From positions 83,420-147,419 of the forward strand of contig NZ_QQRQ01000003.1 of assembly GCF_003425665.1 (NCBI RefSeq): 64,000 bases of DNA, written 5' to 3'. The notes beneath the pieces were generated by a model. That model did not search any database, had not been told where the DNA came from, and worked only from the letters and a program-made list of their open reading frames with translations. Every line of letters starts with the position of its first letter. Position 1 is the first letter of the stretch. The position numbers and the translations under genes were made by a program. The stretch is from Evtepia gabavorous (GTDB lineage: Bacteria; Bacillota; Clostridia; Oscillospirales; Oscillospiraceae). Shown here piece by piece: positions 34,435-43,535 of the stretch.

Positions 34435-36662
34435 CAGTTTGGCGTGACCTTCGAGTGGAGTGGATGCGTCTGTTTCGGTCCAAGGGAACCTGGCTGGCAT
34501 TGCTGGCCGCTTCCGCTGCCCCCTTGGTGGGCTATGGACTCTATCAGCCCGCCGGGGGCGGTACAACCGCGGCCTTGGTTCTTCTGAATCCCATGCTGGC
34601 AGGCGCGCTGGGCGGGGCGCTTGCGTTTGCGGTGTTAACTTTGTCAGAGATGAACCGGGTCAAAAAGGGGAGAATGGGACCTTTGACAGACAGTGTGGTC
34701 TCTCCCCTGCGGATGGCTGTGGTTCGGACCGTTGTGCTGATGCTGACCGCAGTAGTGTCCTCTCTGGTGACCAGTCTACTTTACCTTCCCTATACCTGGT
34801 ACCGGTTGGGGGAGACCTTTCAGGGAAAGGAATATGTCCAAGTCGCCCTGCTGTTTTTGCTTCCCTTTCTGGAAATGACGGTTTTGGCGGCTGCTGCGTT
34901 TTACCAAATATTCCAGCGGGTGGATGTCTGTGTGCTGCTTCTCCTGGCACTTTTGCTGGTGGGACTGGGCCCTTGGAGTCAGGACACCTATTTGCTGTAC
35001 TGGATGGATTTGTCCAACCTGGGTTTTTCCGGAGACTTAGGCAATACGACGATTTTCCGGCTGGCGCGGTACAGCCGTTTGCTGTGGCTGTGCCTCTTTG
35101 GCGGGCTCTGGGTGGGGTCCCTTCTGTGCGTTCGAAACCACGGCAGGGGTATTTTTGGCTCCATGGCTTGCTATGGGCGAAAGCTCTACTTGCCGCTGCT
35201 GGCGGCTTGTCTTCTGGTAAGCGGAGCTGGCTTGTATTTCCGCCAACCTTACCTGGACCATGCTCCGCCTGTCTCTTTGGATACCGGCAATGTAACAGGG
35301 GGAGGGACGGCCTATTCCAGCATGGAGGAGACGGAAGAACCTACGGTGGTCATTCATAAGACGCAGCTGGAGCTGCTGGTTCATCCGGAACAAGGCACGG
35401 CAGAGGGAAACGCGACCTATGAGGTGGAAAACATCAGCGGTACGGAACAGGCGTGTCTGCTGGATATTAATCCAGGCTATACTGTTGAGCTTATTTTGGT
35501 GAATGGAGAAGAGGTTCCGTTTACGGATCAACACAACGATCAGTTTATCTCTTTGAAAAATATCTCCCTCACGCTCCCTGCGCAAAAGAATTTGCAGGTG
35601 GAGATTTCCTATCAAGGGCGCATTCAACTGCCTGCGAACACAGGGGTGTTGGCCATTTATGATGAGATCACGCCGGAGTACATCAGCATGGGCGGCAATA
35701 GCGTGCTTCCTGCCCTTCACGGGGAGACGGCGGAAGATTGCACCTTTACCGGCCGCGTTACTTTGCCGGAGCAGTTGCAGATGGTGTCGAAAGGAAAGCC
35801 GGCGCAAGTGGTGGGAGAGGGGGAAGGAACCCGAACCTGGCATTTGGAAGGAACGGGACTCCGCCCGGCCTTTTTCGCGGGAAACTATGTCTGTGTCAAA
35901 CTCAAGGGCACAGCATTCCCGGTGTATTTCTGGTATAGTGCGACCCACCAAACGGAGTTTACCTCGTTGGGGATTGAGCGTTTGCTGACAGACACCGTAT
36001 CTTACTGCACGGCGCATTATGGGGCGCTGCCCTATACAGAGGAGTATCCACTCAATATCGTGATGACCAGCGCCCACATGATGGGCGGTGGTGCCGCGGA
36101 CAATCTCAGCTATATGGGGGAACTTTTCTTTTCGGAGGACAACCTGAAAGACCCCTCTAAGGGGGCCAGTGCGGAAGAGGTGATTGCCCATGAAATTGTG
36201 CACCAGTGGTGGGGCAGCCAGTGCCCCATCATGGATCTGGAAAATACGGATTGGAGCGCGGAAGCTCTGACCTGCTACACCACATACCGGATGATGAAAG
36301 AATGGAAGGGAGCGGACTATGCCCAGCAGTTCTACGTGGACCAGTGGCAGACGCGGTATGATGATATGATGGATCAGTTTTACCTCCGCAATCCGCAGTA
36401 TATCAGCCGTTTGTCAGAGGAGCATCAAGCCTCTATACAAGCCCTGATCTTTGACGCCAGCACCTATGGAAAGGCACCTTTGCAGGTGAAACAGGCGGAG
36501 ACCTTGGTGGGTGGAGAGGCGGCAATGGACGCTATCCTCCAAACCCTCTTCCAACAGGGGGGAACGGAGATGCCTCCCTATGTCACTTGGCAGGACTTTT
36601 TGGATGCCTGCGGCCTGACAGAGGATCAGCTTGCGGTGAAAGGGGGACATGGAAATGGTTAA
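34431..36662 (+). CDS. ABC permease fused to an M1-type peptidase domain
   Basis: This 743-aa protein has six or so transmembrane segments (residues about 20-275) followed by an extracytoplasmic region with an M1 gluzincin-like fold. The zinc motif HEIVH is at 587-591, with a Glu at 611 (TDWSAEALTCY) as likely third ligand. The usual GxMEN exopeptidase motif is replaced by GGGAADN (552-558). The ATG at 34431 overlaps the ATPase stop and has GGAGGGG upstream. A membrane exporter with a tethered peptidase is implied, perhaps trimming an exported or sensed peptide. Confidence 0.85.
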   Translation: MTVWRDLRVEWMRLFRSKGTWLALLAASAAPLVGYGLYQPAGGGTTAALVLLNPMLAGALGGALAFAVLTLSEMNRVKKGRMGPLTDSVVSPLRMAVVRTVVLMLTAVVSSLVTSLLYLPYTWYRLGETFQGKEYVQVALLFLLPFLEMTVLAAAAFYQIFQRVDVCVLLLLALLLVGLGPWSQDTYLLYWMDLSNLGFSGDLGNTTIFRLARYSRLLWLCLFGGLWVGSLLCVRNHGRGIFGSMACYGRKLYLPLLAACLLVSGAGLYFRQPYLDHAPPVSLDTGNVTGGGTAYSSMEETEEPTVVIHKTQLELLVHPEQGTAEGNATYEVENISGTEQACLLDINPGYTVELILVNGEEVPFTDQHNDQFISLKNISLTLPAQKNLQVEISYQGRIQLPANTGVLAIYDEITPEYISMGGNSVLPALHGETAEDCTFTGRVTLPEQLQMVSKGKPAQVVGEGEGTRTWHLEGTGLRPAFFAGNYVCVKLKGTAFPVYFWYSATHQTEFTSLGIERLLTDTVSYCTAHYGALPYTEEYPLNIVMTSAHMMGGGAADNLSYMGELFFSEDNLKDPSKGASAEEVIAHEIVHQWWGSQCPIMDLENTDWSAEALTCYTTYRMMKEWKGADYAQQFYVDQWQTRYDDMMDQFYLRNPQYISRLSEEHQASIQALIFDASTYGKAPLQVKQAETLVGGEAAMDAILQTLFQQGGTEMPPYVTWQDFLDACGLTEDQLAVKGGHGNG

Positions 36663-37353
36663 GATTTTCTACTATGAGCTTCGCCGTCTGTTGGGAAATC
36701 GGTTTACCGTTGGCTTGCTCTTGGTGGCCCTGCTATATGGGTACTGGACCATGCGAGGGGAAATCCTGTTGGGTATAGCGAATACGGCGCCCTTTTCCCC
36801 TTGGAGTTTTGGGGCTTATCTGGCCGAAATGATGCCATTGCTCCTGGTAGCTCTGCTCTGTTTTCTTTCTATTCTCACCTCTGACACAGGAAAACGGGTG
36901 GAAGTTTTGATTGCGGCAACCCCGCTTTCCCAAGCGGTCCACTGCCGGATTCGGTATACTGCGGTCACGGTGGCATTTCTTGTGGTCACAGCAGTGCCTG
37001 TGGTGTACGCCGTTGGATTTTATGGGATCATTTTTGGGGCGATAGACTGGAACACGCTGCTGCTGCCCCTGGTGATAACTGTGTTTCCGCCTTTCTTGCT
37101 GGTCATGGGCACGGGGCTTTGGCTGGGACGTGTGCATCATAGACTCTTGATGGCGCTGGTGGCTGTGGTTTTGCTTCTGGCAGTTGTGCCGGTGCCATCT
37201 TGGATGGACCTTTATGGAGGAACTTTCTTTTCCTCTTATCCGGATTCCCTGGGGGTCCTGGACCCGCCCTTTCAGCTGCCGGCCTCTGTGATCGCCGGAA
37301 AAGTGACGGTCTCTGCCTTGGGAGCGGGGTTCGTTGCCGACGCGGCCCGGTGA
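36649..37353 (+). CDS. ABC transporter permease
   Basis: This 234-aa protein has six predicted transmembrane segments and no signal peptide or soluble domain. It overlaps the permease-peptidase gene by 14 bases and is the last gene of the unit, so it probably forms the other membrane half of the exporter with the ATPase at 33574 and the fused permease. Family ABC-2-like by topology only; sequence motifs are weak. Confidence 0.75.
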   Translation: MEMVKIFYYELRRLLGNRFTVGLLLVALLYGYWTMRGEILLGIANTAPFSPWSFGAYLAEMMPLLLVALLCFLSILTSDTGKRVEVLIAATPLSQAVHCRIRYTAVTVAFLVVTAVPVVYAVGFYGIIFGAIDWNTLLLPLVITVFPPFLLVMGTGLWLGRVHHRLLMALVAVVLLLAVVPVPSWMDLYGGTFFSSYPDSLGVLDPPFQLPASVIAGKVTVSALGAGFVADAAR

Positions 37354-37361
37354 AAAGAGTA

Positions 37362-37395
37362 AGCGAGCAGGACAGCAGACGCTGTCCTGCTCGCT
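37362..37395. terminator. Bidirectional terminator between convergent genes
   Basis: Perfect 15-base arms AGCGAGCAGGACAGC (37362-37376) and GCTGTCCTGCTCGCT (37381-37395) with a 4-base loop, between a plus-strand permease and a minus-strand permease. The T-run is absent, but the stem is very strong. Confidence 0.75.
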
Positions 37396-37410
37396 GTGAA
37401 ACAAGGAATT

Positions 37411-39954
37411 TTAATCAATGGCCCGAAGGCGTTCCACGATGCTCTGCTTTTCCAGGTTTCGAAAACAGAGAACAGGAATGAGCCAGGCGAAAACGAGAAG
37501 GATCGGAGTGCAGAGAAGAAGGGGGAAGAGTGTGAATTGGAAGGTATAGAATCCATCTGCGGTCATCGCACGGACCAGGACGCCGACCACGACGGCGCTG
37601 AGCAGATAGGAGAGGAGCAGCGTGATACCGGCGTAAGAGAGTCCCTCCAAGGTCAGCATGGTTCGCAGCTGCCGTTTGGTCATACCCACACTTTGGATCA
37701 TGGCGAACTCCCGCTTCCGGGAGACAATGGCGGTGACCATACTGTTGACAAAGTTGAGTACGCCAACCAGGGCAATCACCACGCTGATGGCGTATCCCAT
37801 GACGGAGGAGGAGCGGGTCTGTGCTTCGTATTGGTCTATCATAGTTTGCCGGGAGGTGATGTTCATACCAATGGCTTGGGTTTGCTGATAATCAGTGAGC
37901 AGTGCAGAGACTGCGTCCAGACTTTCATCGGCGACGTTAAAATAGAATTTCCGCAGATGATTTTGCGGGAAGAGCTGGGTAAATACATCGGCCTGCAACA
38001 CCAGAGGAAGGTCAAATGCGGGGGTGGTTCCCGCCACCATGGGCTGGAGGGGAGAGAGGATTGCCATGACGGTAAATGTCCGTCCTTCTATCTGAATCTC
38101 TTCTCCCACCGCATAAGTGGGCAGGCCGCCGGATTGGGCCTCTGCTGCGGGCCCGATGGCAAGGACATAGTTTCCGGTGGCAAAAGCCTCTGGATCATAT
38201 GTCCCGTCCAGGAGATAATCTCCGCTGGCGGCGGCCTCCAGGATTAACCCGTCTGCGCCATAAACGGTGTGGGTGAGGGTGGCACCGGCGACTGCTTGAT
38301 CGAAGCTGGCTTTCCAGGTGGGGAACATGGGGTCGTAGGAGGCAAATTCGTCCAAACGGTCTTGGGTATAATAGGTGGAAAGATTCTCCGCAGCCTTCTG
38401 GCTGACGGGAAGGGACACTTCTTGGGCGTACAGCCGGCCAGTGGCCTCCACAGTGCCCAAGCGGTTGAGCTGATCCAGGAGACTCTGCTGAATGGTCTGG
38501 CTGTTGGGGTCATACCCGTCGGCACTTTGGTTTGTGGCATCATCCAGCTGGAAGTCTGCCACGGAGAGGTCCAGGAGATATTTCTCCACATCGAAGCTGG
38601 CGTTTTTGGCGTAGAAAAAGCTCATGAGCACCAAACCAAGGGTAAGGGAGCAGAGGACAAGAAAGGTCCGTTTTTTGTTACGCCACAGATTGGCCCAGGC
38701 CATGGCGGCCAAGGAGGCGCCCCGCCGCCCTTTTTTCTCCTTCTTTCTGGAGCCTGGGGCGGCATCTGTGTACCGCAGTGCTTCCACTGGGGAGACCTTT
38801 CCGGCCAGCCGGGCGGGAAGGAGGCACGAGATGATAACGGTCAAGTAGGCAAATAGAGCTGACCCCACGAAAATCAGGGGATGGACGGATACTGTGGGGG
38901 TAAAATCCTGGGTGGCGATCAGAATTGGGACCAGCTGATGCCCCAACAGATACCCCAGAACGAGTCCAAGGGGAATCCCGATGAGGGAGAGCCGGTTTCC
39001 CTGCCCGAAAATGATGCGTCGGATCTGCCTTTTGGTGGCGCCCAGGGTTTTCAGCTGACCATAGAAGGCGATTTCCGAAGCCACAGAGATTTGAAACACG
39101 TTAAAGATGATCAAATATCCAGCCAGAAATACCAGTACCATGCCCACATACATGGGGATATTTTCCGCGAAAATCATTTGCTGGGTCTCCGCGCTGTATG
39201 CCAGGTTGGTGGTAAATTTCACCTTGCCGGTCAGGCCGCAGTCTGCCAGAATTTGTGCGGTTTTTTCCTCGATTCCATCGGCATCGGCAAAGGTCAGGCA
39301 CAGGTTTCGGGTGCCGAGGATTTGCCCCTCTGCCGGCCCCTCGGCCCCGCCGCAGGCGGATAAAGCGAAGTCCTCGCTGACCCAGGCCATGCTGGCGTAG
39401 ACGGATTCGTTGCCCTCCCAGAAACCGCAGAGGGTAAATGTGTTGGAAATTGATGCACTGCTGGAGAGATCGGGGCGCCAAGAGAGGGTGACTGTCTGCC
39501 CCAGGGCAGGGGAGATCCCCAGCCGGTGCAGGACTTGGGTGTCCAGGGCAATTTCGTCGGCCCGCTGTGGCAGCCGGCCTGTTGTGGGAGAGGCAAAGCA
39601 GGATTCCGCGTAGGAATCGCTGGCGAAGCGAATCTCCACCTGACGACCGGCCAGAGCCTGATTTTCCACGGTGCCCACCAGAATGGATTTGCCCCAGGAC
39701 ACCACGTCTGGGTGAGAGACAATTTTTTCAATTTCCGCATCAAGAATGGACTTGGTGCTGGTGTGTGCTGTGGTACCTGCCTGCCGAAGATACATCTCCG
39801 TCATGTTTTGGCCCATGCTCTGGGATAGGGTGAACAATGTGGTGAACATCATGGTGGTCAGCAGGATGGCGAGAATGGCCACCAGATTGCGGCTTTTGCT
39901 GCGCCGAAAGGTGCGGGCGGTGAGCGTTCCTAAGATAGAGGTCTTTCGTTTCAT
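37411..39954 (-). CDS. FtsX-like ABC transporter permease
   Basis: This 847-aa permease has four transmembrane segments in each half of the protein, with large extracytoplasmic domains (residues about 50-290 and 480-710), as in BceB/MacB-like permeases with two FtsX repeats. The ATG at 39954 has AAGGAGG 8 bases upstream. It follows its ATPase gene by 13 bases. The neighbouring LytTR two-component system may control it. Substrate unknown; antimicrobial peptide or lipoprotein export is possible. Confidence 0.88.
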   Translation of the reverse strand: MKRKTSILGTLTARTFRRSKSRNLVAILAILLTTMMFTTLFTLSQSMGQNMTEMYLRQAGTTAHTSTKSILDAEIEKIVSHPDVVSWGKSILVGTVENQALAGRQVEIRFASDSYAESCFASPTTGRLPQRADEIALDTQVLHRLGISPALGQTVTLSWRPDLSSSASISNTFTLCGFWEGNESVYASMAWVSEDFALSACGGAEGPAEGQILGTRNLCLTFADADGIEEKTAQILADCGLTGKVKFTTNLAYSAETQQMIFAENIPMYVGMVLVFLAGYLIIFNVFQISVASEIAFYGQLKTLGATKRQIRRIIFGQGNRLSLIGIPLGLVLGYLLGHQLVPILIATQDFTPTVSVHPLIFVGSALFAYLTVIISCLLPARLAGKVSPVEALRYTDAAPGSRKKEKKGRRGASLAAMAWANLWRNKKRTFLVLCSLTLGLVLMSFFYAKNASFDVEKYLLDLSVADFQLDDATNQSADGYDPNSQTIQQSLLDQLNRLGTVEATGRLYAQEVSLPVSQKAAENLSTYYTQDRLDEFASYDPMFPTWKASFDQAVAGATLTHTVYGADGLILEAAASGDYLLDGTYDPEAFATGNYVLAIGPAAEAQSGGLPTYAVGEEIQIEGRTFTVMAILSPLQPMVAGTTPAFDLPLVLQADVFTQLFPQNHLRKFYFNVADESLDAVSALLTDYQQTQAIGMNITSRQTMIDQYEAQTRSSSVMGYAISVVIALVGVLNFVNSMVTAIVSRKREFAMIQSVGMTKRQLRTMLTLEGLSYAGITLLLSYLLSAVVVGVLVRAMTADGFYTFQFTLFPLLLCTPILLVFAWLIPVLCFRNLEKQSIVERLRAID

Positions 39955-39967
39955 TGTGCTGGCCTCC

Positions 39968-40633
39968 TTAGGGGTGAATTCTGCCATCCTCAATGCGGAT
40001 GACTCGGTCGGCCTGGGCGGCAATGTCCGGGTTGTGGGTAATCATGACAATGGTTTGGTGGAACTCTTGGCTGGTCCGCTTCAGAAGGGCGATGACCTCC
40101 TGGCTGGTTTTGGAATCCAGGTTGCCGGTGGGCTCGTCGGCCAAGACAATGGCCGGTTTGGAAGCCAGGGCCCGGGCGATGGCCACCCGCTGCTGCTGCC
40201 CCCCGGACAACTGGTTGGGCATGCTGTTCAGTTTTTTCTCCAAGCCAAGCAGGGTGACGACTTTTTCCAGGAACCTTTCGTCGGGACGTTTCCGGTCCAA
40301 CTGCATGGGCAGAACAATGTTTTCATAGGCACTGAGAATCGGGACCAGATTATAATTCTGAAAAATAAAACCAATTCTCTGCCGGCGGAAGACGGTGAGG
40401 TCTTCATCCTTTAGCTTTCCCAGTTCGAAGCGGTCCACCTTGACACTGCCGCTGGTGGGACGGTCCAATCCGCCCAGCATATTCAGCAGTGTGGATTTTC
40501 CGCTGCCGGAAGTACCGATGATAGCGACAAATTCACCTTGGTGAATGGAGATGGAGACATCATCCAATGCCTTGACCAGATTCGGCCCTTGGCCATACTG
40601 TTTGGTTAGATGCGATGCGGTTAAGATTTCCAT
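39968..40633 (-). CDS. ABC transporter ATP-binding protein (LolD/MacB-type)
   Basis: This 221-aa protein has Walker A GTSGSGKST, the Q-loop FIFQNYNL, the signature LSGGQQQRVAIARAL and Walker B VLADEPTGNLD; it matches the LolD/MacB/BceA type that works with FtsX-type permeases. It is the first gene of a two-gene unit with the permease downstream. Confidence 0.93.
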   Translation of the reverse strand: MEILTASHLTKQYGQGPNLVKALDDVSISIHQGEFVAIIGTSGSGKSTLLNMLGGLDRPTSGSVKVDRFELGKLKDEDLTVFRRQRIGFIFQNYNLVPILSAYENIVLPMQLDRKRPDERFLEKVVTLLGLEKKLNSMPNQLSGGQQQRVAIARALASKPAIVLADEPTGNLDSKTSQEVIALLKRTSQEFHQTIVMITHNPDIAAQADRVIRIEDGRIHP

Positions 40634-40750
40634 GGTTTCTCCCTCGTTTCTTTGGTTTCAACGGTAGGTACAGAATACCATCTGCCGCAAAAACCACAAG
40701 AGAAAATGCGTAAATTAACACGGAGAAGGTAAAATCTAAAAAACATGAAT

Positions 40751-40783
40751 GCAGCGCCGCCCCAAAGGAAGGGGCGGCGCTGC
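40751..40783 (-). terminator. Terminator after the GHKL kinase
   Basis: Arms GCAGCGCCGCCCC and GGGGCGGCGCTGC with a 7-base loop; a T-run follows on the minus strand after ATTCATG. It sits between the kinase stop and the ABC operon, so the ABC genes likely have their own promoter. Confidence 0.85.
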
Positions 40784-40789
40784 AAAATG

Positions 40790-42085
40790 TTATGAGGGAA
40801 TCGGCAGGAGAATTTTTAAGGTAAAGATTCCGTCCTTTCCATGGGTGAGACAATGCCCGCCGTATTTTTCCACGGTACGTTGGATGTTTGCCAAGCCGAA
40901 GCCGTGGAGGAAGGGGTCTTCCTTGGTGGTCCGACCGTTCCAGACAAGGGAAGAAGACATGGTGTTTTCCACCAAAACCAGAAGCATGTCTCGAACCCGG
41001 GAGGTTTTCACAGTCACCAGGCGCTGTGCGTCTGGAAGTTGCATACAGGCTTCGATGGCGTTGTCCAGGGCATTTCCGAAAAGCGTGCTGATATCCAAAG
41101 GGTCCAAGAAGTGACCGGCTTCAAAATGGATGACCGAGGTAAAGTCAATGGACTTTTCCCGGGCCAGCCTGGCTTTGTCCCGAATGATTGCATCCAGATA
41201 CTCATTCCCGGTATGCTGATAACTCTCATACGCCTGGAGCTGGTCCTGGAGGGTCTGAGCGGCTTGGTGAAGAACAGGACTGTTTTCGGATTGGGACTGC
41301 AAAACCAAAAGATGGTTTTTCATGTCATGGTAGATCTGACGGACTCGTTCCTCATCTTGAAGGCGGTCCTTGTAGTAGGTTTTCTGTTTCTCCAGGGCCT
41401 GGGCCCGGTAGGTGGTTTGGACCGAGGTACAGATATAGGCGGCCAGATAGATGCAGCCAAAGCTGGAAAAGATGGAGGCAAAACAGATGGGGTAGACGAT
41501 AGCAATGTTTTCCGGCAAAAAGCAAAGGATGGTAAAGATAGCCACAAATGGAGCCAGCATCAGGGTATCTACAATCAGCCACATGGAGGACGTCAAACTG
41601 GCGGAAATCTGCCCCAGATATCGCCGGAGACAGAACCAGGCCAACGCCCAAAACAGCAGGCGAAGGAACAAAGCTGCGGTGTGGAAGAGAGTGCTCCACA
41701 GGTAGTCTTCAGGGGACCAGGGGATCAGACTGGAGTCGCCGGATGCGCCGGTAAAGGAGAAAAATAAGCGGCTGCTGGTATCAAGCATCAAATAGTTTAT
41801 GGCGATCAGTGCAGGGTAGAAAACCAGTACGGCAGCGGCTTTTGCCATCCAGCGGCCCTGATGAAACAGCATGACATAGAGAAGAAATCCAACCAAGACA
41901 CCCAATAGATTGGATAGGTCGTTGGAGTAGATAATCACATCTGCAATATAGCAGAAACAGAGAAAGGCAGGAATCCGCAGGCCCCAATGCTTCCGGACAG
42001 GCAGAAAGGTATGCAGCATCCAGAAGAAAAGAAAGGTGTACAGAAGAGATAAAATGGTGGAAAGCACTTCCAGACATAGAATCAC
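40790..42085 (-). CDS. GHKL-domain sensor histidine kinase (AgrC-like)
   Basis: This 431-aa protein has six N-terminal transmembrane segments (residues about 5-210), a coiled coil (YRAQALEKQKTYYKDRL), the H-box YHDMKNHLLVL and a GHKL ATPase with GFGLANIQ. This layout matches AgrC/LytS-like kinases, which often sense peptides. GTG 42085 is the likely start: its last bases overlap the regulator stop (GTGA), with GGGGGGA upstream. It pairs with the LytTR regulator upstream. Confidence 0.88.
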   Translation of the reverse strand: MILCLEVLSTILSLLYTFLFFWMLHTFLPVRKHWGLRIPAFLCFCYIADVIIYSNDLSNLLGVLVGFLLYVMLFHQGRWMAKAAAVLVFYPALIAINYLMLDTSSRLFFSFTGASGDSSLIPWSPEDYLWSTLFHTAALFLRLLFWALAWFCLRRYLGQISASLTSSMWLIVDTLMLAPFVAIFTILCFLPENIAIVYPICFASIFSSFGCIYLAAYICTSVQTTYRAQALEKQKTYYKDRLQDEERVRQIYHDMKNHLLVLQSQSENSPVLHQAAQTLQDQLQAYESYQHTGNEYLDAIIRDKARLAREKSIDFTSVIHFEAGHFLDPLDISTLFGNALDNAIEACMQLPDAQRLVTVKTSRVRDMLLVLVENTMSSSLVWNGRTTKEDPFLHGFGLANIQRTVEKYGGHCLTHGKDGIFTLKILLPIPS

Positions 42086-42801
42086 AGCAAATCCCCCCAG
42101 TATTCCGTCAGGCGCTCCATAAATTCCTTTCGTTTGGGCTGGCTGATGGGGATGGTTTCTCCTGTGACCAGTGTGATCTCCAGCTTTTTGACCCCTTTTA
42201 CGAAAAAGAGATTCACCAGGTAACTGGTATGACACCGGGCAAACCCCTGTCCCTGCAAGGTGCTCTCCATCTCTTTCATACTTTTGTAAGATAGGATATT
42301 TTCCTGTTCTGTATGGCAGAGCAAGTTCCGGTTAAAGGTCTCGATGTAGCGCAGGTCCCGCAGAAATACCTTATATTTCCCTGTGTCATTGACGATGAGC
42401 AGAAACGGGTCTGGTTCTGTTTGCCGACGGGCCAGGAATTTATCCATCTCGGCCTTGAGACGGATGTATTGAAGCGGCTTTATGATGTAGTTGGTTGCCT
42501 GGTATTGGTAGCCCTCCAGACCGTATTGGGTCAGTGTGGTGAGAAAAATGATTGCCACCTTGCTATCCAGCTTTCGAATCTGCTCGGCAGCCCGCAGACC
42601 ATCCATAGCGCACATTTGAATATCCAGGAAAATGAGGTCCAAGGAGGCATCATAGGGATCGACCAGATCGGCGCCGTCCCGATAGGTGCTGATTTTAAGG
42701 GCAATCCCGGTTTCCTGTGCGTAACGGGTGAGCAGGGCATTCAGGTGCTGGACAAAGGTTTCCTCGTCGTCACAAATTGCTACATGAAGCAAGCAGATCA
42801 T
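42082..42801 (-). CDS. LytTR-family response regulator
   Basis: This 239-aa protein has a receiver domain (VAICDDEETF, D in LIFLDIQM) and a C-terminal LytTR DNA-binding domain (NRNLLCHTEQEN, FARCHTSYLVNL). It is the first gene of the pair with the GHKL kinase. ATG 42801 has only a weak AAAGAAG upstream; TTG four codons on is possible. AgrA-like regulators bind direct repeats; none was identified in this promoter. Confidence 0.88.
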   Translation of the reverse strand: MICLLHVAICDDEETFVQHLNALLTRYAQETGIALKISTYRDGADLVDPYDASLDLIFLDIQMCAMDGLRAAEQIRKLDSKVAIIFLTTLTQYGLEGYQYQATNYIIKPLQYIRLKAEMDKFLARRQTEPDPFLLIVNDTGKYKVFLRDLRYIETFNRNLLCHTEQENILSYKSMKEMESTLQGQGFARCHTSYLVNLFFVKGVKKLEITLVTGETIPISQPKRKEFMERLTEYWGDLL

Positions 42802-42895
42802 CTTCTTTCATTCGAGGTTCGCCCTATTATATAAAATTTTCAGGAGATTCTCAAGAGAGAACCAGGGAAGAGAGAACTGGAGAAAATGAAGAAAT

Positions 42896-42921
42896 CGCAG
42901 ACCGTTTTGAAACGGTCTGCG
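42896..42921 (-). terminator. Terminator after the CotF-like gene
   Basis: Twelve-base arms CGCAGACCGTTT and AAACGGTCTGCG around a 2-base loop, followed by a T-rich stretch on the minus strand, 18 bases after the coat gene stop. Confidence 0.85.
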
Positions 42922-42938
42922 ATGGAAGGAACAGGGAC

Positions 42939-43193
42939 TCAGTTGGCCTGCTGGCTGCTGAATTTTTGTCTCACAGAATCAATTTTTTTCTGTTCCGCCT
43001 GTTCTGCCGGGTACCAGCCTTTCTCTGCCATCATGTCATAGATGGTGTCCTGCATTCCAAGGGAATCATGCAGCGCAGTGCTGAAGGCCTGGTGGACGCT
43101 GCTGGTGGAGGATTCAATGGTGCCATGGAGGAAGAGATCACAAACGCCCTTTTCCAGCAGAAGGATATTTTCCATTAAGTTTTTATCACCCAT
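42939..43193 (-). CDS. CotF-like spore coat protein
   Basis: This 84-aa protein reads MENILLLEKGVCDLFLHGTIESS and ends WYPAEQAEQKKIDSVRQKF, matching the CotF-type coat family in Clostridia (a small helical protein of the spore coat). ATG 43193 has AGGGAGGG upstream. It follows the second small gene by 15 bases in one unit. Spore formation by the organism is inferred from it. Confidence 0.8.
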   Translation of the reverse strand: MGDKNLMENILLLEKGVCDLFLHGTIESSTSSVHQAFSTALHDSLGMQDTIYDMMAEKGWYPAEQAEQKKIDSVRQKFSSQQAN

Positions 43194-43207
43194 GCTTGTG
43201 CCCTCCC

Positions 43208-43381
43208 TTACAGTAAGCCATAGAAACGCTGAAAAATTTGTTGGTGCTTCTGCGCCATTTGCTCGATGCAGGTTTTCAGCTCAATGTCCTGGAGCTGGCT
43301 GGCGGTCTCTTTGCACTTGCTCTGAAAATACTTCTCATGGCCCAGTGCATCTTCTAAATACAGTAGTTCTTTGGATGTCAT
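43208..43381 (-). CDS. Small protein encoded before the CotF-like gene
   Basis: This 57-aa helical protein starts MTSKELLYLEDALGHEKYFQ and is rich in Gln and Lys, with no membrane part. ATG 43381 has AGAGGTG upstream; the longer frame is unlikely. It is cotranscribed with the CotF-like gene, as is common for coat-associated pairs. A coat or coat-assembly role is inferred from the neighbour only. Confidence 0.65.
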   Translation of the reverse strand: MTSKELLYLEDALGHEKYFQSKCKETASQLQDIELKTCIEQMAQKHQQIFQRFYGLL

Positions 43382-43535
43382 GGGATCACCTCTTCCATTG
43401 TAGTTGTACCCCCCGCCGCTGGGGATCAGGTACATGGATATTTTGCCAGCGTTGGAGAGGATTATTCATTCTAAGCTGCATGAGGAGGAACGCGTCAGAG
43501 GAAGCGGGAAGGGACCGGTGACGGGCAAGACGGTG

